The notes beneath the pieces are model-generated. The model did no database searches, was not told the DNA's origin, and saw only the letters and a program-made list of their open reading frames with translations. A program made the position numbers and the translations under genes. Of a stretch of DNA of 40,923 nt, positions 17,001-22,679 are shown in pieces. How positions within the stretch are numbered: position 1 is the stretch's first letter; every line of letters starts with the position of its first letter. The stretch lies in IMG/VR virus record IMGVR_UViG_3300037993_000262, positions 1 through 40,923 of that record; one strand, 5' to 3'. This DNA comes from a virus.

Positions 17001-17393
17001 TTATAGCTCTACAAATTCAATGTCTAAGACGTAGTAGGAAATGAGTGGGAGAGTTCCCGTTACTGTGATGAATCCCTCGTCCAGTTCCGGTTCTTCTTCA
17101 AGGTAATCGAACGGGTTGTATCCAGAGATGGTTTCGGCCCCGATGATTTCGACCAACTTGTCAATGAACGCCGGGTCGTCGGACTTCACTGTGAAGTCTT
17201 CCTTTTTCAGCGTCCCAAAAATTTCCGAATGCTTGCCGAGAATTTCCCCGAAGTAAACTTCCTTGCCGAGGGACTTCTCGATTTTTTCCTTGGTGGTGAC
17301 GAACAAGCCTTCAACATCGCCCATCCGTTCTTCATCCCAAAAGAATGAAACCAGTACCCTGTGCTCCGACTCAGCGTCCTTCTTTTTGCTCAT
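17001..17393 (-). CDS. Unknown protein
   Basis: 130 residues from ATG 17393, chosen for GGAGAGCC upstream over earlier in-frame ATGs without one. Starts with a Lys-rich patch (MSKKKDAE) and continues as a mixed alpha/beta protein. No family recognised. Last gene of a three-gene leftward group. Confidence 0.55.
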   Translation of the reverse strand: MSKKKDAESEHRVLVSFFWDEERMGDVEGLFVTTKEKIEKSLGKEVYFGEILGKHSEIFGTLKKEDFTVKSDDPAFIDKLVEIIGAETISGYNPFDYLEEEPELDEGFITVTGTLPLISYYVLDIEFVEL

Positions 17394-17428
17394 GGCTCTC
17401 CAGTCTTCTGCTGCAAACTTGGAACTCC

Positions 17429-17818
17429 CTATGGACATGGGTTGGTTTTGATGTCCAGCAACTCCGGGGGAAGCTCGGGGTCGGTATAAAATAGAATGGC
17501 TCCGTTTTTTCCCCAAAAATCCAGAACTTTAAGCAACTTCCCCACGAGTTCGGGATGGGTTGGATTGTACCACCTGTCCGGTCCAATGTTGACCCAAACA
17601 ATCTTACGTTGCTGGTCTCCCGGTACAAGGTCAAAGAGGAAGCGTTCCCCGACAATAACAATAACATCCGACCAATCGAACAGCACTCGCTTGGTAGCCT
17701 CGGAGGTGTATCCCAATCCTACTGATAGAACGTCTCGCTGACCATGGTTCAGCTTTAGCAGCATAGCCAACGATACCGACCTGCTGTTTCCACCGTAGTA
17801 GCAGCAAAGAATCCTCAT
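17429..17818 (-). CDS. Unknown Rossmann-like protein, faintly phosphatase-like
   Basis: 129 residues from ATG 17818, coupled by ATGA to the upstream gene. It begins MRILCCYYGGNSRSVSLA, a strand followed by a Cys...Arg-Ser loop recalling the low-molecular-weight protein tyrosine phosphatase P-loop, but the spacing (C-x6-R) is one longer than the classical C-x5-R. DVIVIVGERF later fits a strand near the acid loop, though no clear Asp-Pro is seen. Nucleotide- or phosphate-binding is plausible; catalytic activity is doubtful. Confidence 0.5.
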   Translation of the reverse strand: MRILCCYYGGNSRSVSLAMLLKLNHGQRDVLSVGLGYTSEATKRVLFDWSDVIVIVGERFLFDLVPGDQQRKIVWVNIGPDRWYNPTHPELVGKLLKVLDFWGKNGAILFYTDPELPPELLDIKTNPCP

Positions 17819-18027
17819 GCGGTCTCCAATCCCTCCGGGCGACCCTTCGTCCAGGTCTTCGCCACGGGGTACTGGATTACCCGCCCTCCAGGGTAGACCT
17901 TGTACAGCCACTCCGGGCGGTCGTCTACCTGCGCCCATACGACACGCCCGAGGTTCTCCGAGTGCCCCTTGGCATCGTTCAAGGAGGCTACGACCCTCAC
18001 GTTTCGCTTATCGCAATCGAGCAGCAT
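17815..18027 (-). CDS. Small unknown protein
   Basis: 70 residues, ATG 18027 with AAGGAACACC upstream. Mixed composition (WAQVDDRPEWLYKVYPGG), possibly a small beta-barrel. It is the first protein gene after (downstream of) the tRNA array and may be transcribed together with it. Confidence 0.5.
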   Translation of the reverse strand: MLLDCDKRNVRVVASLNDAKGHSENLGRVVWAQVDDRPEWLYKVYPGGRVIQYPVAKTWTKGRPEGLETA

Positions 18028-18045
18028 ATGGTGTTCCTTGGGAAT

Positions 18046-18120
18046 TGGAAGGGGAACCGGGAGTCCAACCCGGATTGCCCGTTTAGAAGACGGGTGCCTT
18101 TTGCGTTAGACGATTCCCCC
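18046..18120 (-). tRNA. tRNA-Arg(UCU), swapped 19:56 pair
   Basis: Acceptor GGGGGAA/TTCCCCT, D-stem GTCT/AGGC, anticodon stem CCCGT/ACGGG with loop CTTCTAA (anticodon UCU), T-stem CCGGG/CCCGG, then T73 and encoded CCA. The T-loop reads TTGGACT, i.e. G at position 56, and the D-loop is AACGCAAA with GC where GG is standard, so the tertiary pair G19:C56 appears swapped to C19:G56. It decodes AGA. Confidence 0.8.
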
Positions 18121-18127
18121 GTAAATT

Positions 18128-18217
18128 TGGTACCCCCGGCAGGACTCGAACCTGCGATGCCTTTCGGCATAGACAGTTTAGGAAACTGTTGCGATGTCCA
18201 TCTCCGCTCACGGGGGC
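18128..18217 (-). tRNA. tRNA with CCU anticodon and long variable arm
   Basis: Acceptor GCCCCCG/CGGGGGT, A73 and encoded CCA; T-stem GCAGG/CCTGC; anticodon stem ACAGT/ACTGT with loop TTCCTAA, so the anticodon is CCU (Arg AGG). Between anticodon and T stems lie 17 bases forming a hairpin ATGCC-GAAA-GGCAT, a class II variable arm normally restricted to Leu, Ser and Tyr tRNAs. Amino-acid identity is therefore uncertain. Confidence 0.75.
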
Positions 18218-18227
18218 GTAAACTTGT

Positions 18228-19025
18228 TTATTTCCTTCCTAGCCTCCAACCATCACAGAGGCGGTTAATAACTTCGGATGCCGCAATTTTGATTGCTACG
18301 CCATCTTTACATAACCAGCGCACAGGTGGTCTTTTTCTATTAGCTTCCCTCAAGGCTGCTATTACATGCACCGGTCGTGGTTTCCCACGCTTTGCCTTGG
18401 CTATTTTTTCACCAAAGCCTTCTGGCATTTTTTTGCCTTTATTCCAAGCCGAGGTTCTTCCTTTTAATGCTTCCCGCATTTTTTGCTTACTGGTATCGGA
18501 GTGTTTCCAGCCAGACTTGTGGGGAGCTTGTGGTTTTCCAGCTCTTCTCCTGTTTGATTCTGCAACAGCCTTTCTAGTGCTTTCTGGGACTGAGTGTCCC
18601 CTTTGGGAGGCACTCATCCTTTGTCTAGTCTGCTCTGAACAATGCTTACCAAACATTGGATTTCTTTCGCCTTTGTTCGCCTCTTTGAATTTTTGACGAG
18701 TAGCCTCATTCGCAACTACCCCTCCGCCTCCAAGAGTTGAGTTGTATCCATATTCAGGGTCGCACGCCTTAAACTTTTCAATATAGGAGACCTCAAGGGT
18801 ATCCAATTCTTCTTTGGAGAAGGCAACATTTATACGATAGGCTTTGAAGCTACCTTCTCCATATTTTCGGATGGCATTATAGAAGTATGCACAATTTGTC
18901 CCACCCGCTTTGGCTCTCCTACAATGAGCCAGCCATCGCTCGTGCAGGGTTCTTATGGTTTGCCCGATATATACCTTGTTGTTGACTTGGTTTACGATAA
19001 TGTATACTTCCCCATATGGCTCCAC
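18228..19025 (-). CDS. GIY-YIG homing endonuclease
   Basis: 265 residues from a GTG with AAGGAGAG upstream. VYIIVNQVNNKVYIGQT (7-23) is the GIY-YIG core, with the catalytic Arg in HERWLAH and Glu in LEVSYIEKF; GYNSTLGGGG closes the domain. Three or four NUMOD3-like repeats follow (FKEANKGERNPMFGKHCSE, SASQRGHSVPE, REALKGRTSAWNKGKK), then a helix-turn-like end (IKIAASEVINRL). Inserted between the CCU-anticodon tRNA and other array elements. Confidence 0.9.
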   Translation of the reverse strand: MEPYGEVYIIVNQVNNKVYIGQTIRTLHERWLAHCRRAKAGGTNCAYFYNAIRKYGEGSFKAYRINVAFSKEELDTLEVSYIEKFKACDPEYGYNSTLGGGGVVANEATRQKFKEANKGERNPMFGKHCSEQTRQRMSASQRGHSVPESTRKAVAESNRRRAGKPQAPHKSGWKHSDTSKQKMREALKGRTSAWNKGKKMPEGFGEKIAKAKRGKPRPVHVIAALREANRKRPPVRWLCKDGVAIKIAASEVINRLCDGWRLGRK

Positions 19026-19058
19026 TTAAACTCTCCTTCAATGAATGGGGTAAGTAGT

Positions 19059-19610
19059 TCATTTATCAAGTACAACATTCCAGTATAGGTACGGTGCGTA
19101 ATCTTTCCACTCGTTCCTTATCTTGCTGATATGCAGCTTGAAGTTGAAGCGGGGGTCCGTGGGCTTCGGCGTATAGGGCTTGCTGAGCAAGGTCATGCCC
19201 GCCTGCGCCGGGGTACGTCCGGCCTTTTCCTTGTTGCACGGCATACAGGCGATGGCAAGGTTGTCCCAGTCGGACTTGCCCTTCTGGCAAAGCGGGATGA
19301 CGTGGTCAATCGTGTATTCCGAGGTGTGGACCACCTTGCCGCAGTACTGGCATGTTGCATTGTCACGCACTAACAGGTTGCGCCGGGTGCAGGGGACGGA
19401 CTGCTTCTTACGGCGATGCCAAGCGTTGCGAACGACTATCACCCTTGGCATGCCCATTTCAAAGGACGGTGAGTGCAGGACCTTCCCGCCCTCGTCCTCC
19501 TTGACAATCTTGGCACGGTCCTCGAACCAGAGCTTGACGGCGTTCTGCCAGCCCATGAAGCCCACGGGTATCCAGTTCATGTCTAGTACAAGTACGTCAG
19601 CGTATCCCAT
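19059..19610 (-). CDS. HNH endonuclease, bacterial type
   Basis: 183 residues; ATG 19610 with AAGGAGG four bases upstream. The HNH core is RDNATCQYCGK...YTIDHVIPLCQKGKSDWDNLAIACMPCNKEKAGRTPAQAG, matching the widespread HNH family of bacterial chromosomes (RNxxxRDxxxCQYCG). It is richer in GC than the other endonuclease genes here and closer to its surroundings, suggesting longer residence. Could be a homing nuclease or a phage nuclease with another job. Confidence 0.85.
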   Translation of the reverse strand: MGYADVLVLDMNWIPVGFMGWQNAVKLWFEDRAKIVKEDEGGKVLHSPSFEMGMPRVIVVRNAWHRRKKQSVPCTRRNLLVRDNATCQYCGKVVHTSEYTIDHVIPLCQKGKSDWDNLAIACMPCNKEKAGRTPAQAGMTLLSKPYTPKPTDPRFNFKLHISKIRNEWKDYAPYLYWNVVLDK

Positions 19611-19855
19611 AGAGCCTCCTTATCTAAGATTCGGAAAACCGTTAATCCTCGCTCGTTGCCACACCGAATGTGATCGATGGCTAATTGCCGGTAAGCCTGC
19701 GCACGACCCCTATAGCCGTCCATCGCTCTTCGCACTCCGGTATCCGCCCATAGGACTAGGCGGCGAGTCAAGCTTTTAGGGTTTGGGCGGGGTGTAACCG
19801 GTCTTCTCTCAGGTTCATATCCATCGAATTGGCCGGTCTCATTGCCGTACACCAT
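19583..19855 (-). CDS. Possible unknown protein upstream of the HNH gene
   Basis: 90 codons from ATG 19855, overlapping the HNH start by 28 bases. Basic composition (many Arg). No good ribosome site. Could be coding or chance; the frame is the only long one on the transcribed strand here. Confidence 0.35.
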   Translation of the reverse strand: MVYGNETGQFDGYEPERRPVTPRPNPKSLTRRLVLWADTGVRRAMDGYRGRAQAYRQLAIDHIRCGNERGLTVFRILDKEALWDTLTYLY

Positions 19856-20199
19856 ACGGGTTGATGTGGTCGGGTTTCTTATGGTGTCTCACCCCGAGGC
19901 CCACTGCGTTGTCCTAACGCTCTCACCCCGCCCGAACAGCGCCCCTGTGACCACGCCCTTAAGACATCGCCCCCGGTTATGTCAACTCACCAGAGACTTA
20001 GGTCGGTCAGGAGCACCAACTTAAACCCAACGGCGTGCAGCCAGCGTACTGGCGGTTTGGCTTCGCTTTCTACGGGGTTAATGACCGGTCCCCCTCGTCG
20101 CCCGGAAGCCGCTTGTGCAGGCACGGTATCCCGATTTCTGCCACGACAACCGTTCCCATCAGTCTTGCCGACCCTACGGGACCTTGCACGCCATTCTTG
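19856..20199 (-). other. Non-coding, hairpin-rich stretch downstream of a putative promoter
   Basis: About 340 bases with no convincing gene. On the minus strand it contains several stable-looking hairpins (for example GCCAG-TACG-CTGGC near 20039-20052 and a GACCGGTC palindrome flanked by GGGG/CCCC near 20080-20100). It begins just after an extended -10-like motif at 20200-20208. It may be a structured RNA or a leader for the genes at 19855/19610. Confidence 0.35.
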
Positions 20200-20208
20200 G
20201 TAATACCA
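20200..20208 (-). promoter_or_regulatory. Extended -10-like motif TGGTATTAC
   Basis: One of five similar motifs in non-coding or gene-start positions (TGGTATTAT at three sites, TGGTATTAC and TGGTATACT), each resembling a TGn-extended -10 box without a recognisable -35. Confidence 0.35.
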
Positions 20209-20233
20209 CAGAGATTGAGAAACAAACGAATAA

Positions 20234-20578
20234 TTAAATTTCAGGATGGTGCTCCTTCCTGTGACAGTTAGAGCATAGTATTTCGCATTTTCTTATCTCA
20301 GCAAGGATTCGTTTCTTTCCCCAACCTTGGTTCACAGCTTGCCTTATTGACATGTCTTTTTTGCTTGAATCTCTATGATGAAAATCTAAACATGCAGGAT
20401 GATTTTCCGGGCAACGAGCACATTTTAGAGAGCGTTTGAACTCCTTGAACCAATCTCTAATTTCTTTCCTTTGGTTCTTTGCTCGGATAAGATATGGCTC
20501 TTTGTGATTTTGATAATGTTTTCTCCTGTATGCTTTCATTTCTTCTTGATGAGATGTTTTCCAAGCTTCTGTCGCCAT
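20234..20578 (-). CDS. HNH homing endonuclease (small)
   Basis: 114 residues from ATG 20578, which has GGAGGATTGT upstream; an earlier in-frame start at 20635 lacks one. Core: CARCPENHPACLDFHHRDSS...EIRKCEILCSNCHRKEHH, a compact HNH motif with two zinc-binding Cys pairs. Same subfamily as the gene at 23695-24111. Sits between array segments. Confidence 0.85.
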   Translation of the reverse strand: MATEAWKTSHQEEMKAYRRKHYQNHKEPYLIRAKNQRKEIRDWFKEFKRSLKCARCPENHPACLDFHHRDSSKKDMSIRQAVNQGWGKKRILAEIRKCEILCSNCHRKEHHPEI

Positions 20579-20653
20579 ACAATCCTCCAATATATGAGTT
20601 GCATAGCGTAGATTTGGAGACTCTATCTGCACCAAAAATTTACATTAGAATCT

Positions 20654-20743
20654 TGGCAGGGGTGGAGGGATTTGAACCCCCAGTATCCCGAAGGAAGACG
20701 GTTTTGGAGACCGCTGGGCCGAACCAGATTGCCCGTCACCCCT
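20654..20743 (-). tRNA. tRNA with CCA (Trp) anticodon and long variable arm
   Basis: Acceptor AGGGGTG/CACCCCT, G73 and encoded CCA; D-stem GGGC/GCCC; anticodon stem GCGGT/ACCGT with loop CTCCAAA, anticodon CCA (UGG). The variable region is 16 bases (TCC-TTC-GGGA hairpin), class II-like, which is not normal for tRNA-Trp. G73 suits Trp or Ser. Position 8 is A rather than T. Confidence 0.75.
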
Positions 20744-20783
20744 AAACTCACGCCGGTGTCTTATCCAAATAAACGAAGGTCAA

Positions 20784-20835
20784 GACCAAGAGTACCATGG
20801 TTATCTTGGTCACAGCTACCATGAGGCTACGCTGT
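20784..20835 (-). other. Spacer hairpins in the tRNA array
   Basis: GACCAAGA (20784-20791) pairs with TCTTGGTC (20804-20811), and ACAGC (20812-20816) with GCTGT (20831-20835). The two hairpins fill the gap between array elements and could be processing signals. Confidence 0.45.
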
Positions 20836-20839
20836 ACCA

Positions 20840-20873
20840 TGTCCTACGGGGACTCGAACCCCGTTTTTCCGGC
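20840..20873 (-). tRNA. Orphan tRNA 3' half
   Basis: A canonical T-arm (CGGGG-TTCGAGT-CCCCG) with a preceding strand GCCGG plus A-run variable region, followed by TAGGACA. The 5' half directly upstream (906-912 region) cannot pair with it, and no partner with TGTCCTA is adjacent. A leftover or trans partner is possible. Confidence 0.45.
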
Positions 20874-20882
20874 TGCATCATG

Positions 20883-20951
20883 GGAGACGCTCTACCATTG
20901 AGCTACGCCCCGCATGGCGGGGCGACGGGACTCGAACCCGCAACCTTCTCC
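20883..20951 (-). tRNA. Circularly permuted tRNA candidate
   Basis: On the minus strand the 3' half comes first (20951-20918): anticodon 3' strand GGAGA, variable AGGTT, T-arm GCGGG-TTCGAGT-CCCGT, acceptor CGCCCCG. After only CCATG the 5' half follows (20912-20883): acceptor CGGGGCG, TA, D-arm GCTC-AATGGTA-GAGC, G26, anticodon 5' strand TCTCC. In this order all stems pair (7/7, 4/4, 5/5, 5/5 with one G-U). Read conventionally with their outer neighbours neither half forms acceptor or anticodon stems. The anticodon cannot be fixed because the loop would be joined from both ends. Confidence 0.6.
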
Positions 20952-20962
20952 CTGAATCAATC

Positions 20963-20992
20963 CCCGGTATCCTACCATTGAATGACGGGTCG
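20963..20992 (-). tRNA. tRNA 5' half, possible partner of the 3' half at 21033
   Basis: CGACCCG acceptor strand, TC, D-arm ATTC-AATGGTA-GGAT, A26 and anticodon strand CCGGG. It does not pair with the T-arm immediately following. The 3' half at 21033-21066 offers CCCGG (5/5 anticodon stem) but only 4 of 7 acceptor pairs, so it may be a second, degraded permuted gene. Confidence 0.4.
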
Positions 20993-21032
20993 CTGGGGGC
21001 GTTCTGCCTGACGGGAAGGCTACTCCATGCGA

Positions 21033-21066
21033 TTATCCGGTGGGACTCGAACCCACATTTTCCGGG
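21033..21066 (-). tRNA. tRNA 3' half without upstream 5' half
   Basis: CCCGG, variable AAAAT, T-arm GTGGG-TTCGAGT-CCCAC, acceptor strand CGGATAA. It follows the CCA of tRNA-Gln by only six bases, so no 5' half can precede it. A 5' half lies 40 bases downstream (20963-20992), again the permuted order. Confidence 0.45.
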
Positions 21067-21072
21067 CTAGCT

Positions 21073-21147
21073 TGGCTCCGAGGGGAGGACTCGAACCTCT
21101 CATTAACCGGGTCAGAGCCGGTTCTCCTACCGTTAGAGGACTCTGGA
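21073..21147 (-). tRNA. tRNA-Gln(CUG)
   Basis: Anticodon stem ACCGG/CCGGT, loop CTCTGAC, anticodon CUG; G73 and encoded CCA fit Gln. D-arm CTCT/GGAG region with AACGGTA loop; T-loop TTCGAGT. The acceptor TCCAGAG/CCTCGGA has two A.C mismatches and one G.U, and the T-stem has a further A.C, which is unusual. Confidence 0.75.
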
Positions 21148-21160
21148 ATATCTTGCTATT

Positions 21161-21199
21161 TACGTCAACTTTTAGCCCCAGAGGGGTAAACTTGACGTA
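21161..21199 (-). other. Long spacer hairpin between tRNA-Pro and tRNA-Gln
   Basis: TACGTCAA (21161-21168) pairs with TTGACGTA (21192-21199); inside it TTTA-g-CCCC pairs with GGGG-TAAA around AGA. About 16 base pairs in total with one bulge. Plausible RNase III-type processing site in the array transcript. Confidence 0.5.
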
Positions 21200-21210
21200 T
21201 AAATCAATCT

Positions 21211-21289
21211 TGGTCGGCGTGGGGAGATTTGAACTCCCGACCCCTCCGCCCCGAACGGAGTGCTCTAAACCGGGCTGAGCTACACACCG
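21211..21289 (-). tRNA. tRNA-Pro(CGG)
   Basis: Acceptor CGGTGTG/CACGCCG (one G.U), D-stem GCTC/GAGC, anticodon stem CTCCG/CGGAG with loop TTCGGGG (CGG), T-stem GGGAG/CTCCC, A73 and encoded CCA. Fully canonical. Confidence 0.9.
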
Positions 21290-21299
21290 AAAATTTAAA

Positions 21300-21890
21300 T
21301 CAGACGACCCCGGAATAATCTTTGCTTTTATTTCCCGGAACCCAATCCGCAAATAACCCAAGCTCCCTAACTTTTCGCATTGTATCAGCGATTAGTAACC
21401 ACGCTTTGTAGGGCATATTTCCTCGAACAATGTTACATCTTGTGCAACAGGGAATTACGTTACTTTTCAAATGACCCCGCATGTTATCTAATCGGTCCAA
21501 CCCAATGCGTAGTTCTCTTTGGGTTACTCCACAGTATCGGCAGCCAGTGGATATAAGAGCAGCTACGTAGTTCCGGTCAAGGTCGCAGGCAAACCCATGG
21601 CGTTTATCCCAACTCTTGCAGTCGTTTGTAACATGCCTTGCTTCGCCTTTATACCTTTGGGTGCTTAGAGTCTGTTTCCTTCGCTCGTAAACCCCCTCGG
21701 TCATTCCATGTCGAGGTTTCCAACGTTTGTTATGCTTATTAAAGCAAATACGGCATAGAAATCGGTAATACTTATTCCCATTAGACCAACGTGTTGGGAA
21801 GTTCTTACCGTCCTCAGTTAATGCCTTCCCACATTTTTTGCAGATGTGTGGAAGTCTTACATTCACTCCACCAACTTCTTGACTCTTCAT
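21300..21890 (-). CDS. HNH homing endonuclease with zinc finger
   Basis: 196 residues from ATG 21890; the frame is open further upstream, but that part lies in tRNA-Pro(UGG). N-terminal zinc motif CKKCGKAL...CRICFNKH, C-terminal nuclease region GCRYCGVTQRELRIGLDRLDN...NVIPCCTRCNIVRGNMP. No Shine-Dalgarno; upstream sequence GACTTC...ATTAGT-ATG is shared with the HNH genes at 24111 and 24524. AT-richer than the tRNAs around it. Confidence 0.85.
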   Translation of the reverse strand: MKSQEVGGVNVRLPHICKKCGKALTEDGKNFPTRWSNGNKYYRFLCRICFNKHNKRWKPRHGMTEGVYERRKQTLSTQRYKGEARHVTNDCKSWDKRHGFACDLDRNYVAALISTGCRYCGVTQRELRIGLDRLDNMRGHLKSNVIPCCTRCNIVRGNMPYKAWLLIADTMRKVRELGLFADWVPGNKSKDYSGVV

Positions 21891-21934
21891 ACTAATAGAT
21901 ACTGAAGTCAGAAGATTGGTCGGAGTGATATTTT

Positions 21935-22009
21935 TGGTCGGGGCGAGAGGATTTGAACCTCCAACGACTTGCTCCCAAAGCAAGTGGGTTACCGTTACCC
22001 TACGCCCCG
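21935..22009 (-). tRNA. tRNA-Pro(UGG)
   Basis: Acceptor CGGGGCG/CGCCCCG, D-stem GGGT/ACCC, anticodon stem CTTGC/GCAAG with loop TTTGGGA (UGG), T-stem GGAGG/CCTCT, A73, encoded CCA. Its acceptor stem is identical to that of the permuted candidate at 20883-20951. Confidence 0.9.
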
Positions 22010-22046
22010 GCACAAGTTAGGCCGTTCAGCTACAGCCCGTAAACTT
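22010..22046 (-). other. tRNA 5'-half-like remnant
   Basis: The 37-base spacer between the two tRNA-Pro genes reads on the minus strand CGGGCTG-TA-GCTG-AACGGCC, resembling an acceptor plus D-arm start, but without a matching D-stem or 3' half. Probably debris of a lost tRNA. Confidence 0.3.
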
Positions 22047-22121
22047 TGGTCAGGTCCGGCAGAGTCGAACTGCCAATCACTAGTCCCCCAGACTAGGGCA
22101 TTACCATTATGCTAGGACCTG
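22047..22121 (-). tRNA. tRNA-Pro(GGG)
   Basis: Acceptor CAGGTCC/GGACCTG, D-stem GCAT/ATGC, anticodon stem CTAGT/ACTAG with loop CTGGGGG (GGG), T-stem GGCAG/CTGCC, A73, encoded CCA. Confidence 0.9.
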
Positions 22122-22125
22122 ATAA

Positions 22126-22257
22126 TGGAGGTTTGGCAGTACTCCCCCAGCTAATCAGAGCCAGTACTCGTCAACCTCCAAACGGTGACGGACAATGGGA
22201 GGTTTTCACCTCTCGGGCCTCAGCCCACATACTCAAACCGGTTAGCCTTGCCAGTCC
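22126..22257 (-). ncRNA. Two structured spacer RNAs, one cloverleaf-shaped
   Basis: 22126-22180: outer stem TGGAGGTT/AACCTCCA enclosing an AGTACT/AGTACT stem. 22190-22257: closing stem GGAC/GTCC, a palindromic AACCGGTT arm, a GGGC-TGAG-GCCC arm and a GAGGT-GAAA-ACCTC arm (minus strand). The second is tRNA-sized and cloverleaf-like but has tetraloops instead of anticodon and T-loops. Could be a decayed tRNA, a processing element or a small RNA; pairing done by eye. Confidence 0.4.
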
Positions 22258-22277
22258 AGTATGCTTCCGCCATAACT

Positions 22278-22352
22278 TGGTAGCTCGCACAGGAATCGAA
22301 CCTGTGACATCCGCCTTATGAGAGCGGCGTTCTGCCACTGAACTAGCGAGCC
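22278..22352 (-). tRNA. tRNA-Met/Ile2 (CAU)
   Basis: Acceptor GGCTCGC/GCGAGCT (1-72 G.U), D-stem GTTC/GAAC, anticodon stem CCGCT/GGCGG with loop CTCATAA (CAU), T-stem ACAGG/CCTGT, A73, encoded CCA. One of three CAU tRNAs; one of them may be an Ile-AUA tRNA needing lysidine. Confidence 0.85.
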
Positions 22353-22356
22353 AGAA

Positions 22357-22465
22357 CGTACGTGGTGTTTGGGAGCCATGATGGTTGCGCTGCGCCACAC
22401 CATGAGTATGTTACCCGACAATTACGCCGCCCAAACAATGGCCTTTTAAGGGGCACTCACGTACG
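22357..22465 (-). ncRNA. Multi-stem structured spacer element
   Basis: CGTACGTG (22357-22364) pairs with CACGTACG (22458-22465); directly inside, TGTTTGGG (22366-22373) pairs with CCCAAACA (22430-22437). Inner arms ATGGT/ACCAT and CCTT/AAGG add branches. About 109 bases between two tRNA-type genes. Looks like a defined RNA structure; identity unknown. Confidence 0.45.
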
Positions 22466-22472
22466 GCTTGAG

Positions 22473-22541
22473 TTGCATGGGTGGAATCGAACCACCGACC
22501 TCCCGGTACCCCGGTCGCTCTTCCGCTGAGCTACAAGACAA
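22473..22541 (-). pseudogene. Defective tRNA-like gene
   Basis: Good D-arm (GCTC-AGCGGAA-GAGC) and T-arm (GGTGG-TTCGATT-CCACC), but the anticodon region is ACCGG-GGTA-CCGGG with a four-base loop, leaving no anticodon. The acceptor TGTCTTG/CATGCAA pairs only with a bulge and no CCA is encoded (CTCA). Probably a tRNA pseudogene with a deletion in the anticodon loop. Confidence 0.6.
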
Positions 22542-22549
22542 CCCTAAGA

Positions 22550-22626
22550 TGGTAGCGGGGATGGGAATTGAACCCACCTTTACAGAGCTTATGAGACTCC
22601 GAAACTCACCAGAGTTATACCCCGCA
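22550..22626 (-). tRNA. tRNA-Met-type (CAU) with T1.T72 mismatch
   Basis: Acceptor TGCGGGG/CCCCGCT (first pair T.T), D-stem TAAC/GTTT, anticodon stem GGAGT/GCTCT with loop CTCATAA (CAU), T-stem GTGGG/CCCAT, A73, encoded CCA. A mispaired 1-72 is an initiator feature, but the three G-C pairs of initiator anticodon stems are absent. Confidence 0.8.
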
Positions 22627-22633
22627 TCAAACC

Positions 22634-22676
22634 ATACGCTACACCGCATATCTGTTGCTAATACGCTGTAGCGTAT
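22634..22676 (-). other. Spacer hairpin between CAU tRNAs
   Basis: ATACGCTACA (22634-22643) pairs perfectly over 10 bases with TGTAGCGTAT (22667-22676), loop 23 bases. No T-run, so not a terminator; likely a processing structure. Confidence 0.5.
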
Positions 22677-22679
22677 CAA

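Noticed and set aside
17429-17818. Functional low-molecular-weight tyrosine phosphatase
   Set aside because: The P-loop spacing is C-x6-R instead of C-x5-R and no clear catalytic Asp-Pro was found, so only a faint resemblance is claimed.
17962-18696. 244-codon plus-strand ORF
   Set aside because: It runs through two tRNA genes and antisense to a clear GIY-YIG endonuclease.
22109-22321. Small plus-strand ORFs inside the tRNA array
   Set aside because: They read tRNA complements (for example ARTGIEPVTSAL-type strings), a known artefact of translating tRNA genes.
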